Assembly (NCBI GenBank): GCA_024803745.1
Contig: JANJXV010000160.1
Location: 812,001 to 876,000 of the forward strand
DNA length: 64,000 nt
DNA from: Megascapheus bottae
Taxonomy: Eukaryota > Chordata > Mammalia > Rodentia > Geomyidae
Direction of reading: 5' to 3'
How positions within the stretch are numbered: the first letter of the stretch is position 1; every line of letters begins with the position of its first letter. Position numbers and translations under genes: made by a program. Positions 35,531 through 47,392 of the stretch are shown here, piece after piece. Below the pieces are notes generated by a model. It was not told where the DNA came from, searched no databases, and saw nothing but the letters and a program-made list of their open reading frames with translations.

Positions 35531-36286
35531 TGGCATCTCCTTTTATGCCTACTCCCAATCCTTTTGTCATAGCACACAGGACAAAGAACCACCAATTTAA
35601 AGTATGAAGCAGCTGTCTGGACCTCTTATCAAGAAGACACAGCCTTAGGCCCACAGGCTGGCAGGGAAGGCACGCACAGATGAGGCTCTGAAATGACATT
35701 ATCTCTCCCACCCCCACTTTGCAGGAGAAGCGATTGTCAGAACCATGGACAGGACGCTTCTGGACTAATTCCTGTTTTCTGATCATTAGGAGAACAATAA
35801 TAAAAACTCAGACAGGTCTTGTTAACAGTCAAGCGCACTCTCGCTCCAATTCCCTACATTCTTCTAATCCACCATCTCGCACTGGAGGTACTATCAGAGC
35901 ATCCTGGAAACTATAAAGTCCTGAGACAACGGGGTAACAGGTTCAAGAGGCTGTTCCTGATATACAGACAAACTTCAAGAGCAGAGAAATCTCCCCTGGG
36001 AAAGCCACTCTGCTGTCATTGTTCCCTTGTTTTCTAGGTAGTTACAGCAACTGCTCTGCCCAGGTAAAAAAATGATGAGAGCCCATTGAATTTGTATAAC
36101 ACTGAACTTATAAAGCTCCCTCACAAGTATTGAAAAAAGTATCACCAAAGTCTGATAACAGAGGCCACAGGAGACATGTAAGATGTGTCTGGGTAGTGTG
36201 AGAGTAAAAAAAAATCATCCTCTTAATGCATTTTAGGGAAAATATAATTAGCAAGTGAAAATCATGATTTCACAGGTTTTATTTCT
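35531..36286. other. Unique sequence
   Basis: No gene recognised. Confidence 0.5.
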
Positions 36287-36302
36287 CCTGATCAACTCCT
36301 TT

Positions 36303-36492
36303 TTTTTTGCCAGCCCTGGGCTTGAGCTCAGGGCCTGAGCACTGTCCTTGGACTTTCTCAAGGCTAGAGCTCTACCACTTGAGCCTCAGCACCACTTCCA
36401 GTTTTTTTCTATGTATGTGGTACCGAGGAATCGAACCCTGGTCTTCGCAAATGCCAGGCAAGCACTTTAACCACTAGGCCAAACTCCCGGTC
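36303..36492 (-). mobile_element. IDL-Geo SINE with perfect 16-bp duplication
   Basis: Full-length reverse copy from GCCAGCCCTGGGCTTGAGC to CCACTAGGCCAAACTCCC. CCTGATCAACTCCTTT is present at 36287-36302 and 36493-36508. It is very close to the copy at 45554, including a shared CACTTTAACCACTAGGCC. Confidence 0.96.
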
Positions 36493-36508
36493 CCTGATCA
36501 ACTCCTTT

Positions 36509-37061
36509 CTGTGTGTTGATTTAAAGGGAAGAGGGTAGGATTGGATAAGGAATGTCGATGCATTTTTTTTTAAGGACGATCGAAGTCTGAAGAGTGCTGG
36601 GTGATTTTTACAGAGTTACAATCTGGAGTAAGCAAACTGTCATTGGTTCTTAGCTCTGTTGTGTGGGTTAGGAAATCTCAGAAGGGGGTGTTTAAGCAAC
36701 TCACCCCCTTATTAGTGATTTCTATACATTATTTGCACAAAAGACTTACGTTGTTTTGAACCTACATAGAAGGTAAACTGAGTACACACTCTGTGTAGTT
36801 GTCTCAACTATTAAGTCTGTTATGTAGACTCATCACCTCCAATTGGCCTTCCTTCTTCCTTCCCAAGATAGGATAGCAACCTTGGTGAGTCCAATTTTAA
36901 AGTGGTGGCCTTTCAGTTCCTTCCATTTTCCCACAAATAACATGATGGCTTTGAAAGGTCCACAGTAAACAGGTGTGTGCAGCTGTACGCTACCTTTCAT
37001 TCATTCTGGTAGCTGCCCAGGAGTGTTAGCCCAGGGCCAAGGGATAGTTGTATCTTTAGTT
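36509..37061. other. Unique sequence
   Basis: No gene recognised. Confidence 0.5.
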
Positions 37062-37150
37062 TTATGGGTTTTTTTTTAACTTCCTAGATAATGGCTACAC
37101 TGGTCTGCATTCTAACCAACAGTGAAATGCAACATTTGTCAGGCTAATGG
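37062..37150 (-). repeat. Old L1 fragment
   Basis: GATAATGGCTACACTGGTCT and CATTCTAACCAACAGTGAAA follow the reverse strand of the L1 ORF2 3' region (AATGGCTGCACTAATTTACA ... CACCAACAGTG). Confidence 0.55.
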
Positions 37151-38285
37151 ATCTCCTGTCTAAAAACAGAGACTGGGGGTGTCAGGGGAAAGGGGAGGAA
37201 GACATAAGGAGAAAGAGAGGAAAAGGAGAGAGTAGTCTTGCCATGTGACTGGCTGGTCCTGTTAATGTAATGAGGAGGTCCTGGCAAGTTGATGTTTTTC
37301 TCATATCAGAGCAATGGGGGACGGAGGGAGTAGTTAAAAGTGGTAAGAACAAAACAGACACACAGAGAAGATCTCATTTAATAGCTAGAAGAAAAAAAAG
37401 TCCTCGTGGAATTTAAGTGTGGCTGTTCCCGTGTGCTTCTGGAACCTAAGTAATGTATAACAAATCTTCTCCTTTTGTCTCTGCTAATCTGCATAACTCA
37501 CAGCCCAAAGATCTTAAGCCATCATAATTTGGTATAGACTATGAGGAGGGGAAGGAATGCAAAGAAACAGGAATCCTCTGGCAGGCACCACGTAGCGATT
37601 TATAATCCAGGAAACGCGACAGAAGTTATCTGAGGCTGACAGTCAGACACAGGTCAACTTGAAACCCACACTCAGAAAGCTGTTCCCTGCCAACCATCAT
37701 CATCTTTGCTTTTGATCAGTGCAAATGAAACACGAATATGTCATCTGGGAATTTGTCAGGTGTCTCTTCACCGATCAGAATCACCAATCCTGTCTTAGAA
37801 CTAGAAGAGATCTTAGAAGACTCAGGGAGAGATTGTCAAGGTCATGCCCTTCAAGACCCAGGCAGGGTCCCAGCTGTCACGTAGTCATCCTCTCCTGACT
37901 TCTCCCCTTACTTGTGGCTTAGGGAGGGAGAAAAAGAGTTCTTCTCGCCCATCCAAGCCAGTGTGGAGCCATTTCCATACTCCTGGCTATCCATGAGGAC
38001 TAAGGTACATTCCAATTACCATATTTAATCCTCACATCTCTCCATAAAGGTGGGTGGGAAGGAAAGGTCAGAACTCTGAATACAAAAAAAAGGAAAAAGT
38101 TCACTGGGGCATGTGCTTTGAAAGTGTCTCTAAAAGAAAAATGCTTACCAAAAAAAAACCTAGGTCATTGAATTGAAATGCAACAGGATCCTCATTAAAA
38201 GTTGGATGTTTCCTCATATGAATCCCCAAAATAGAGGGATGTGAGAAGGACATTCTATTTTGGGGGGAGATTATAGGAAAAAGTT
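37151..38285. other. Unique sequence
   Basis: About 1.1 kb with no gene recognised. Confidence 0.5.
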
Positions 38286-38450
38286 GGGGCTTTGGAGCTG
38301 GACCCATTTGAGTTCAAAGTTTATTTTAGTGTTGTTGCTTGGTTAGTTTAGTGGTCTTCAGCCAACCATAACCCTTTTCTGAACCTCAACTTACCTTCGC
38401 AACACTTTTAAATGGAGTTAAAATGCCTAGTTCATTGGGTTGATTTAAAA
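38286..38450 (+). repeat. MIR SINE
   Basis: CTTTGGAGCTGGACCCATTT, GAGTTCAAAG, CTGAACCTCAACTTACC and AATGGAGTTAAAATGCCTAG follow MIR on the plus strand; a 3' part is lost at the A-run. Confidence 0.65.
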
Positions 38451-38458
38451 AAAAAAAC

Positions 38459-38690
38459 GAAGCCGGTTGCAGTGGCTCACGCCTGTCATCCTAGCTACTC
38501 AGGAGGCTGAGATCTGAGGATCAAGGTTCAAAGCCATCCCAGGCACAAAAGGACCCGAGACTCTTATCTCCAATTAACCTCTAGAAAATGGGAAGTGGGG
38601 CTTGGCTCAAGGGTAGGGCAGTAGCCTTGAGCTGAAGGGTTCAAGGACAGCACCCAGGCTGAGTACAAACCCCACAACCCCCACACAGCT
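38459..38690 (+). mobile_element. B1-Geo composite SINE
   Basis: One of the best preserved heads: AGTGGCTCACGCCTGTCATC and CAGGAGGCTGAGATCTGAGG, with second half GTAGCCTTGAGCTGAAGGG. It ends in a CACAC-rich tail rather than poly(A). Confidence 0.93.
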
Positions 38691-39671
38691 ACACACACAT
38701 ACACAAATACGATTCTTATGATAGGTCTGCAAAGTGTCTAGCCCACAGCATATGCTCAAGGAAATGGTGGGATCTTCTTTCCATACACCATGAACCTCTG
38801 GCATGATCCCAAAATGACATATATCTTATTCCCAGACATGGGTGGGTCTGTGTTCCACTTTTTGATTGGATAGTGCTATGAAATTACATCACCTTTCAGT
38901 CCTCAGTTTTCTTCTCTGTTAGAAAACACTACTACTACTAATAATAATAGCACAACCTCCAGGAAGCAGACGTTGATGTTTTCCTGCCCCACATCCACTT
39001 TTTCTTCCTTTCTTCATGGCATCATGTAGCTCTTGGGACACCTTTCCTAAGTGGACTGACCCCACCCTCAGCTCCAAGAGTGACCTGCTTCAGGTAGAAG
39101 GAATTCCATTCAGCTCATGGGCTCAAGGCTCACCATGGGGCATTATTTTGACCAATGAACACGAACAAGGGATTTCTGGGAAAAGTTTCACCCTCTCAAC
39201 AGTCTCTTATTTCGGGATGTCATCTGGTCTGTATCCCCTAATGTTCAGGACTGCCACATACACTTGGTGGCTAGCCCATGGGTAAAGCCAACATGGGGCA
39301 AAACAAAAGAGAGACACTGAAACAAAATTGCAAACTCTGGGTCCTCTGATCCCCTGCATCAGCCTACACAGAAGAAGGAATCTTGTCTGAGTTTCCTGTT
39401 CCAGATAGCAATAAATGACATCATCATTTGAAATATCTGAACTTGCCATTTCTGTCAAAAGCATCTGATCTCAGAGCATTCTCGATTATGAAGTGACACA
39501 TACATCGTTCGTTTCCAGTCAACTGTTGTGCCCGGCAACTTCACTAACAAATGATTAGCTCTTGTCACAAATGTCTTCTTTTCTAGCCTCTTTTCTAGCC
39601 AGATCACTGCTTGCAGTATTTGTTTTTCTTCAAATGGCAGCAATGATTTATAAAAATAGTAACATCCCATA
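38691..39671. other. Unique sequence
   Basis: A short (ACT)n(AAT)n run at 38931-38948; no gene recognised. Confidence 0.5.
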
Positions 39672-39845
39672 CTACTTATGGGCCAGACTCAATTTTATGT
39701 ATACAGCATATTGAATCTTCACAATAACCACGTAACATGGATATTATCATCACCTCCATGGCTAGAATGAGGCTCAGAGAGATCAAATGCTTTTTCCCTG
39801 AGGTCACACAAATGGTAAGTGACAGGGACTAAAGTTCACAGCAGA
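39672..39845 (-). repeat. MIR SINE
   Basis: TATGGGCCAGACTCAATTTT, GAATCTTCACAATAACCACG, ATGAGGCTCAGAGAGATCAA and GAGGTCACACAAATGGTAAG follow reverse MIR closely. One of the better MIR copies here. Confidence 0.82.
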
Positions 39846-42029
39846 AAGGAGAGGAAGATCACCAAGAAATTTAATCTACTCCACATCCCCCCCCAACCAT
39901 GTAGAAATTAAATCTAGCCCTTCTTCATCTCCCCTAGCAGCTAAGCAAAGTAGAAGGAAGAGAGGAGGAACTGCCATAAAAGTGAAGAGGGAAATGATGT
40001 GGCAGCCAGAGATGTGAGCGGGACATATCCTCTTACATGGGGACTCAATTGGCTAACTGCAAACTAGAGATGCGAAGCCACAGCTATGAGGCAAGATTAT
40101 TGTCTGGTCTAAGGAAAACAATTCACATTCGATGTGTGGCCTGGAGCCTCAGAAAACTATGGGAGATGAATCATGATAGTACACGAGCCTTATTTTACCT
40201 TCCTCCCTGCTTACTGGTCACCTGCTTTGTCTCATTTAGTGATGACATGCAAACGAAGCAAGACCTGACAGATTGCCTGAATGCCAACCAAATTGGCACT
40301 TATCACTTCAATTTAAATCCCCTTTCCTAGCTCTCCCCACTGAGGAGTCTGATGATAATTCTCTTCTAGGTCTTCATTTCATAAGCAGGGCCAATTTGAC
40401 TCATTATCTCCCTGTCAGCACAAAGATAATGAAAACCAGATGTCATCACTGACTTATCCCTGGCTCAGAACACAATCTGGGATGGAGAGAGAAATTGAAG
40501 GGTGAATTCCCTGGTGGGCAAGCTGTTAACCTTGAAGACAAAATTCAAGGATTCTGAGACACGCCCAGCCCTCACTAAAGGCTGTCCATCTCTGGCAGCT
40601 CCTGGGCAATTCGGGTAAGGACCACGGAAGCCAGGACACAAACAGTACAGCCAAAAGAGCTTTGGATAAACAATATGATACGAGACACTATCAAATAACA
40701 TATACAACACACACACAAGGGTAAAAAAAATCAAGTGCATCATGGAAGGGGTTGGGGGGGATTGTTTTTCTCCTATTAGCTTTGTTGATAAAATAAATAA
40801 CTTTTGTTTTAAAGTGTGTTTGCTGTGCAAGTATCCTAAAGTTTCTTTCCATCTTTTGAGTTCAGGATTCTTCAAAGATGGCACATGATCTTGTCCGCTA
40901 TGCAGAGTAAGGGAACAGTGCTAAAAAGTCATTAATATCTTTGAGGGAGTAGATTTAGCAGGCGCTTGAAATGGCCTTTCAAGAGCTTGCCTTTCTTCTG
41001 TTCCCTCTCTCCTCTGTCTCTGGCTCTGTTTGTCTAGCTCTCTCATCATCATCCTGTGGCAATACCTCAGGTGAGAAGACAACACTGCTGTTCTGACACT
41101 GAATGTCTTCATCCAGCCGAACATGCACCCAGGTCCCTGCCCTCCCCTCTTCCTCCCCCTGGCCAGAACACTTGATAGACCTCACAAGAGAAAAAAAATG
41201 GTGTTATTATTCAGCCGCTTGAAGTAGCCAGTCTCTTCCAAACCATTTCATCCGTCACATCTTCTCGACTGTCAGAAAAAGACATATTGCAAACAATAGC
41301 AATTGTGTCCTTTGTGAGGGGGGAAAAAATAAAAGAATTGTAAAGGTCTGTCCATATCCATGGGAACCTTTGTTGTCAAGGGCACTGCATGTTTTGGGGC
41401 CTCCTATCTCAGTGTTCCTGATGGGCTGCAGGGGAAAGGGTGGGCTCCAACATCACAGCTAGGTTCAGCGCAGAAGCAAGAGACAAGATGAAAAGGCCAT
41501 CACAAATGAGGGAGTCTGGCCCATTTCTCTGAGCTGTGGAGTGCCAACTACAGAAACATGGCAGACAGAAGTCATTCCTGAAGAAAATCACTACGGAAAC
41601 TCTTGCACTCGTTCAATTGGGAGGGATCCATTCTCTCAACCAGATGGCATCTTTGGTTGTTTAAAGGGTGGCAAGCAGGATTCCACACAAAACTTTAATA
41701 ACAATGCCTTTGGCCAGCAGCAATGAAAAGGGATTTTTTTTAATTTAAAGGGCTACTGGGTTAAGAAACTCACTTCCAGTGGGTTTGTTGCAATGGGGGA
41801 ACTATGGCAGAACCTGGAAGTTGGTCTACCTGACGTCCTCATGGGCTTCTGAGATAACACTTGTTTAGAAGAAGGGAAGGCCTGGCAGCCAAAGCTTCAG
41901 CTCTGTTGATGTCAGGTTTTCATGTGGCAACAGATTTCCCCATGGCAGTTCAAGGCCATTCAAGTCTTATTTTCAATCCAGTCCTTTGATTTTATTTTTC
42001 TCATCGATGCCCAGTGTATATGTCTGTAG
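39846..42029. other. Unique sequence
   Basis: About 2.2 kb without a recognised gene. A perfect dyad TGCCAA-CCAAA-TTGGCA lies at 40282-40298. The 139-codon minus-strand frame at 40465-40884 resembles nothing I know. Confidence 0.5.
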
Positions 42030-42091
42030 CATGCTCATATGTGTGTGTGTATATTTCTGCACACATACACAAAGAATTCATGCATGTGTGT

Positions 42092-42130
<39 letters not shown>
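42030..42130. repeat. TG-rich then (CA)n microsatellite
   Basis: GTGTGTGTGTAT at 42040 and a pure CA run at about 42095-42130 are inverted relative to each other. Confidence 0.9.
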
Positions 42131-42133
<3 letters not shown>

Positions 42134-43065
42134 CCCTTGCACCAACAAGCACTCATAATGTTCCCCTCTCTTGTTCCTCCCACCTCTGTACACATCAGCC
42201 TAACTTATAACTTCCATTTCAAGGCTGGACAACTTTCTTTGGTTCCCTAAAGCTACCCAGGTGGCAGGTAAGAAATATCCAAGAATTTGAGTTCCTAAAA
42301 GCTGTTCTCAGCCACCAGGACAGTTGGGGACTGTGTTTATTAATAGCCCAGGAAGCAAAAAATCAATGGCAAAGTGACAATAAACAACTACACACACCTA
42401 TCAAGCTGGCCAATCAGAGATACCTCTTCAAATGAGCTACAAATGATTGGCTTCAGGGAAGAACACGGGATATAAGCTGGACTAGTCAGACTTCTTTGTG
42501 GGTCTTCTAATTTGAATATAAGGAGTTGGGGTGGGGATTTCTTGCCAAACTGGTCAAATAGAAATTTGATGTAGCCAGTCATAGGGAGCCTGAATTAAGA
42601 GATATAGAAAGACTCCCTGCCAATCCCCCCAAAAACTGTTCCTTCATCCCTCTTTCCTATATCCAGGTACTTCCTTTATGTACCTCTTTTTGCTTAAGCC
42701 TGTTTCAGATAGACTTGGTCACTTATAACTCCTGCAACCCCAGCAGGTCTTTCCAAGGAAAATGTTAAGCTTCTTTAGGCCGAACCACAGCGTCCTGTGC
42801 CAACGTATCTTTGTCCCAATAGGATATATTTAGAATTAAAGGATGGAAATTTATTTTGGGTATGGCCTCCCAGATTTATGGAGGTTGAGAAGCCCCACAG
42901 CCAGCCACCTGCAAACTGGAGAATAAGACAAACCAGTGCCAAAATTCTGTCCATGTACAAAGAAAACAGCCCTTGTGTCCAAAAGCTGAATGTCCTCGAC
43001 CAAGAAGAGAGAGAAAACAAAATCTCCCTTTCTTCCTTTTGTTCCTCTCCAGGGTCCCTCTGTGG
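42131..43065. other. Unique sequence
   Basis: No gene recognised; short overlapping frames at 42775-43093 on both strands are not convincing. Confidence 0.5.
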
Positions 43066-43195
43066 ACTGAATAATGTTCACCCGCATGCATGAGAAAGGG
43101 TCTTCTTAAGTCAGTCCACTGATTTAAACTGGAATTGCCTCTGGAAAAACGTCCATAGACACATGTGGGAAGGATGCCATCTCATCTGACTTGGC
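43066..43195 (+). repeat. Possible MaLR-type LTR fragment
   Basis: CTGTGGACTGAATAATGTTC resembles the MLT1 5' end (TTATGGACTGAATG). GTCCACTGATTTAAACTGG resembles another common ancient repeat. Both are short matches. Confidence 0.4.
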
Positions 43196-44619
43196 GTGCC
43201 TATGGCCAGTAAAATTGATAATGAAGTTGATTGTCATATGTTGAAAAGACCACAAAAACACAGTGATCCACTAGCCAAACCTGGAAGAGATTGAAGCATG
43301 ATGTAGCTGATGCCTAGAAGGAAGAGCTCGCTGTGTGGTAGATATTAGATTTGAGAATGGTGATGAGAAGAAATGAACCACGGGAAGATCCAGAATATTC
43401 CAGGAGAGAGCTTGGAGGAGCAGAAAGAAAGCATGGTGGCTAGACAAGGGAGAAAGGCGCAAGGGTCCACATCAACTGGCTACATTTAAGCTCTATAGGA
43501 ATCGTTCTCCAGTTCTCAGGGTCTCCCCTATCCTGGACCTCAGTTTCCCCGTGCTTGTATCAAAAAAGTTAAACTAGACAAAGAATAAGCACAACGCTGG
43601 TTCTATGGTTTGCATTTTCTGAAATCATAGGATTCAAATCCAGTTTCCCCCACTTAAGCCCTAAGAAAATACCCCCAGCATCATGTGTCACATTGCAAGC
43701 CCTGAGCGTGAGACGGTGAAAGACACAGCTTAAGCTAGGGGTTTTCAGTGTGTTCTCTCAGATATGCGGGTTTGTCTAAATGTAAACAAAGCAGTTTTTA
43801 CAGGTAAGAGGCTAGATTTTTCTGACTCCAGGTTTTTCCAAGAATTTCAGATACACAAGGATGCTTGTAAAAAACAACTTCCTACCTGTGTTTTGAAAAG
43901 TACTCCCCTTTAAAAATAAAATGACAGGAAGTGCTCACTGTGAAGGTGTCGGGAGAAACTAGTTAATTATCTCTCCCTTTCTCTGTCTCTCTTTCCCTCT
44001 CCTCCCACCCTCTCTGAGATAGGATCTTGCATCTTTACTATCATGACCAAATACATTCTGCTTACAAAGCATGATGACAAAGAAGCAAAGCAGAACGTAT
44101 TTGGTCCAAGAAGTAATAGAAGACAAAGATAAAAATCAACTGAAGACCTCTGCCCCTCTTTTTCTCTCACACACACACACCTCAAATACTCCCCTCAGAT
44201 AGACCCAAGCACAACAGATGTACAACTGCTAATGATGCTCACTAACACAAGCTTCTATTCAAAGGCTTTCAACCCAAGTATTGATGTGACACACCCCTGT
44301 TCACACATGCGTACATATTCTTATGTGTCTGAGTACATCTGTGAAAAGCAAGCAAATCTACTCAGGTGCTTACGTATACATCCAAACGCAAAACTTACAT
44401 GTGCCTGCCCTAAGGAGCTCACATACTCACAAATGCACACATGATACAAACAAACCTATAACTTAACAGCAAAGTTGTGATTTGCATGCATCTAGGCTTG
44501 CCCTTAAATCCTGAGATACACAGACATCTGAAGACATGAGACAGGCCCACATACGTGAATACATATTCAACTAGGGATGTAGACATACAATACACACAAT
44601 CTCACTACCTCCTGGTACA
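43196..44619. other. Unique sequence
   Basis: A weak MIR-like phrase GACCTCAGTTTCCCCGTGC lies near 43536. No gene recognised. Confidence 0.45.
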
Positions 44620-44676
44620 CACAACACACAGACACAATCACTGTACCAGCATGCATGCGTGTGCACACACACACAC
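44620..44676. repeat. CA-rich microsatellite
   Basis: Imperfect CA/TGCATG units with a pure CA core at about 44663-44676. Confidence 0.8.
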
Positions 44677-45317
44677 AAGTTCATATTGCTTCCTGAATGA
44701 CCTAAACAACAGAAATATAATTATTAAAAGGTTAGGCATGCATTTTGCTTCTGCTTTGTGGCTTTTTTTTCTGCTCTTAAATAGAAAAATCAATCATATC
44801 AAAGCGAGGGAAGTAGTAATAAAATAAGATGCAGGCTCCTTGAAACTAAAGGCCTGGTGTCCATGTCTGTGAAGAAAAGGAGGCTGAGGTCGGGTTCTAC
44901 CGGGAACTAACTGGCTGGGGGATGGGAGGGTTTCATCAATTTCTGGCCAGAGGGAGTCATTCGGTCCCACACCTTCATATTAATTGCATCTCACATTTGT
45001 GATTCCTTTTAACTTTTGGGAGGAGTGGAGGGGTGGAAGACTCTCTTTCAAGTCTGCATTCCCTTTGGATTCTCCCATCTCACACAGGGGTGAGGGGTGC
45101 AGTTGAAGAGCTCTGTGGTAATACGTGCCTATCTGCAGTCTAAGACCTGCCGTACTGGGCTCCCTTCATTCCTTCACCCCCAAAACAACCCACATACTCC
45201 AAGAAGACATTTTGATTGACTCAGAAAATGGGTTGCAATTTGACCCAATGAGATGAGCAGCAACTAACTGCTTACAGGAAGTGGGCTTTCTTGCTCTATG
45301 GGTAGCTCTGCCATAGT
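44677..45317. other. Unique sequence
   Basis: TTAATTGCATCT (44981-44992) is octamer/POU-like within a repeat-free stretch. No gene recognised. Confidence 0.45.
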
Positions 45318-45482
45318 GTGAAGCCAGTCTGGGCAGGAGTGAGACTCTTACCTCAGATTAACCACCAAAAAAAAAAAGCCAAAAGTGGAGATGTGGATCG
45401 AGTTGTAGAGTGCCAGGCTTCAGAAAAAAAAAAGTTCAAGGACAGCACCCAGGCTCTCAATTCAAGCCTCAGGTCCAGCATG
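45318..45482 (+). mobile_element. B1-Geo composite SINE, 5'-truncated
   Basis: Begins inside the head (GAAGCCAGTCTGGGCAGGAG) and ends CAAGCCTCAGGTCCAGC. It contains two A-runs and ends directly in a GTATGCATGTACATACACAC tail. Confidence 0.87.
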
Positions 45483-45491
45483 TATGCATGT

Positions 45492-45495
<4 letters not shown>

Positions 45496-45537
<42 letters not shown>
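45496..45537. repeat. (CA)n microsatellite at a SINE tail
   Basis: About 21 pure CA units immediately 3' of the B1-Geo copy. Confidence 0.95.
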
Positions 45538-45539
<2 letters not shown>

Positions 45540-45553
45540 AGTGAAACATTTTT

Positions 45554-45744
45554 TTTTTGCCAGCCCTGGGCTTGAGCTCAGGGCCTGAGCACTGTCCTTG
45601 GACTTTCTCAAGGCTAGAGCTCTACCACTTGAGCCTCAGCACCACTTCCGGCTTTTTTTCTATGTATGTGGTACCGAGGAATTGAACCCGGGTCTTCATG
45701 CATGCTAGGCAAGCACTTTAACCACTAGGCCAAACTCCCAGCCC
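45554..45744 (-). mobile_element. IDL-Geo SINE, young-looking
   Basis: Full-length reverse copy with intact tRNA-like head (GAATTGAACCCGGGTC) and the same CACTTTAACCACTAGGCC variant as the copy at 36303. AACATTTTT flanks it at 45545-45553 and 45745-45753. Confidence 0.95.
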
Positions 45745-45753
45745 AACATTTTT

Positions 45754-46179
45754 AATTCTCTATTTTTATACAAAATAAACTTTTAATTCAGTAGAAGCTA
45801 TATTTTAAATTCTGAGTGTAGGTCTCTTTCCTTGATGATGAACATACAGAGGGGTGTTGTCCCACATGTGAGTTCTTGGCCATGTTATCAGAGGGTAAAG
45901 AAACAATTCGATAAGCACTTTATCCTTAAACTATCACATCTAGTGCATTACACACATTTCCCATGGATGATACTTGCAACCTCCCATGGGTTGGTGGAGA
46001 CATCATTCCATCTTGAATCTCGGAGCGCTTGTAAAATCTCTCTTGCAGTTAAAGCAACCTGAATTGGGTTTTCAACTCCCTCCAGGCATCAGATATCGGA
46101 TATGAAATTGGTATTAACTCTGAACTAGGTTGAAAGTTTCCTTTTGAAACTTTCAAAAGAGAAGGAGATGCAAACTTGA
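45754..46179. other. Unique sequence
   Basis: No gene recognised. A short dyad GAAAGTTTCCTTTTGAAACTTTC spans 46131-46153. Confidence 0.5.
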
Positions 46180-46295
46180 AAACCCAGGTTTTTTTTTCAC
46201 TGCCTCACCCTTAAGCAATCCCAACCAGTTGGCTAGTGTTCGTTGTCATTTTACAGATGAGGAAACTGAGGCTCAGGAAGGTAGTTAGTAGAGGA
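46180..46295 (-). repeat. MIR fragment
   Basis: GTTGTCATTTTACAGATGAG and GAAACTGAGGCTCAGGAAGG are reverse MIR core; well preserved but short. Confidence 0.75.
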
Positions 46296-46845
46296 AGCCA
46301 CAACTTCTACCTCATTTTAATTCTAAAAAGGCATGATTTTCTTTTTTACCTTACTGTACCGGAGTCCATAAACAAACACCACACACCACAAGAAATGTGG
46401 AGTTCAGACAATAAGGAAGCGAACCAGAGGTGAAACCAAAGGCTCTCCTCTCTCACTGACTTCAACACACTGAACTCTCATGCTCCCTGAACCTTCTGGA
46501 GACTCCAGCCCATGCATGACCTCTTCCAGGCCAACTCCTTAACCTGAAGACCGCTCTTGAGGAATTGTGTGCTTCGTTTTGATGGGGGTACCCTCACTTG
46601 GTTCCTGGGGACATGGATGATAAGGAGATACAAATGCACCGATTTCAAATTCCAGCCCTCCCTCCTCCCCAGATCTCTCACCTTGCTTCACAGATGTTTA
46701 CAAGATGCTGGACTAGTACAGAGTGGCAAGGGGTGGGGTGTGCCTCACCAGCTGCTGCTCACATAGGACATTTTTTTATTCCATAGAGAAATGCATTTAG
46801 GGGGTATATGAAGGGCCCTTCAAGTAATCTACATATACTAAGGGG
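46296..46845. other. Unique sequence
   Basis: No gene recognised. Confidence 0.5.
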
Positions 46846-46905
46846 TATGAGTGTGCGTGCATGCGTGTGTGTGCGTGCATGCGTGTGTGTGTATACACGA
46901 GTGTG
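46846..46905. repeat. (TG)n with GCGTGCATGCGTG higher-order unit
   Basis: GTGTGTGCGTGCATGC repeats as a longer unit inside a TG-rich tract; alternating purine-pyrimidine throughout. Confidence 0.9.
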
Positions 46906-47289
46906 TCATGGGGGTGGAAACTAATAGCAATAGAACATCTGGAGCCCTCAAAATGGTATTCTTGTTCTTAGTTATTTATTTGCCTCACAGTTGCTAGCTA
47001 GGTACTCAACTGCTGGGGTCATGCGTGCCTCCAGCTCATTCATGTGCTGGTTACTGGTCAACATAGGGTCCTACATTAAGTCAGGGGCCTGCCCAAGTTG
47101 TGATACTCCACTGTGCACTTGCCTAGGGTCCCTGGCGATGAGAGGAAGTATCATACCCAGCTACAGTGCTGAATAAGTGAGTGAATGAATGAATGAATCT
47201 CTACTGATGCTCAATGAAGGAAAACTGATGGTTTTAAAGCAAACCTAAATGGCTCAAATGGGGGTGCCAAATGTGTGCCACTGACTGAG
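46906..47289. other. Unique sequence
   Basis: Short (GAAT)n at 47183-47198. No gene recognised. Confidence 0.5.
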
Positions 47290-47392
47290 ATACTCAGGAA
47301 CTCTTTCCAATCTGGCTGGCCTTTTATAGCAATTTCCTGATCCCCGCCTCTTAAGTAGCTAAATTTACAGGCATGAGCCATGCCCATCTCAA
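47290..47392 (-). mobile_element. Old B1-like SINE fragment
   Basis: CTGGCTGGCCTTTTATAGC and AAGTAGCTAAATTTACAGGC are a reversed B1-like head; the rest is lost. Confidence 0.6.

Noticed and set aside
40465..40884. 139-codon minus-strand open frame
   Set aside because: No family resemblance; length is within chance for 64 kb in six frames.
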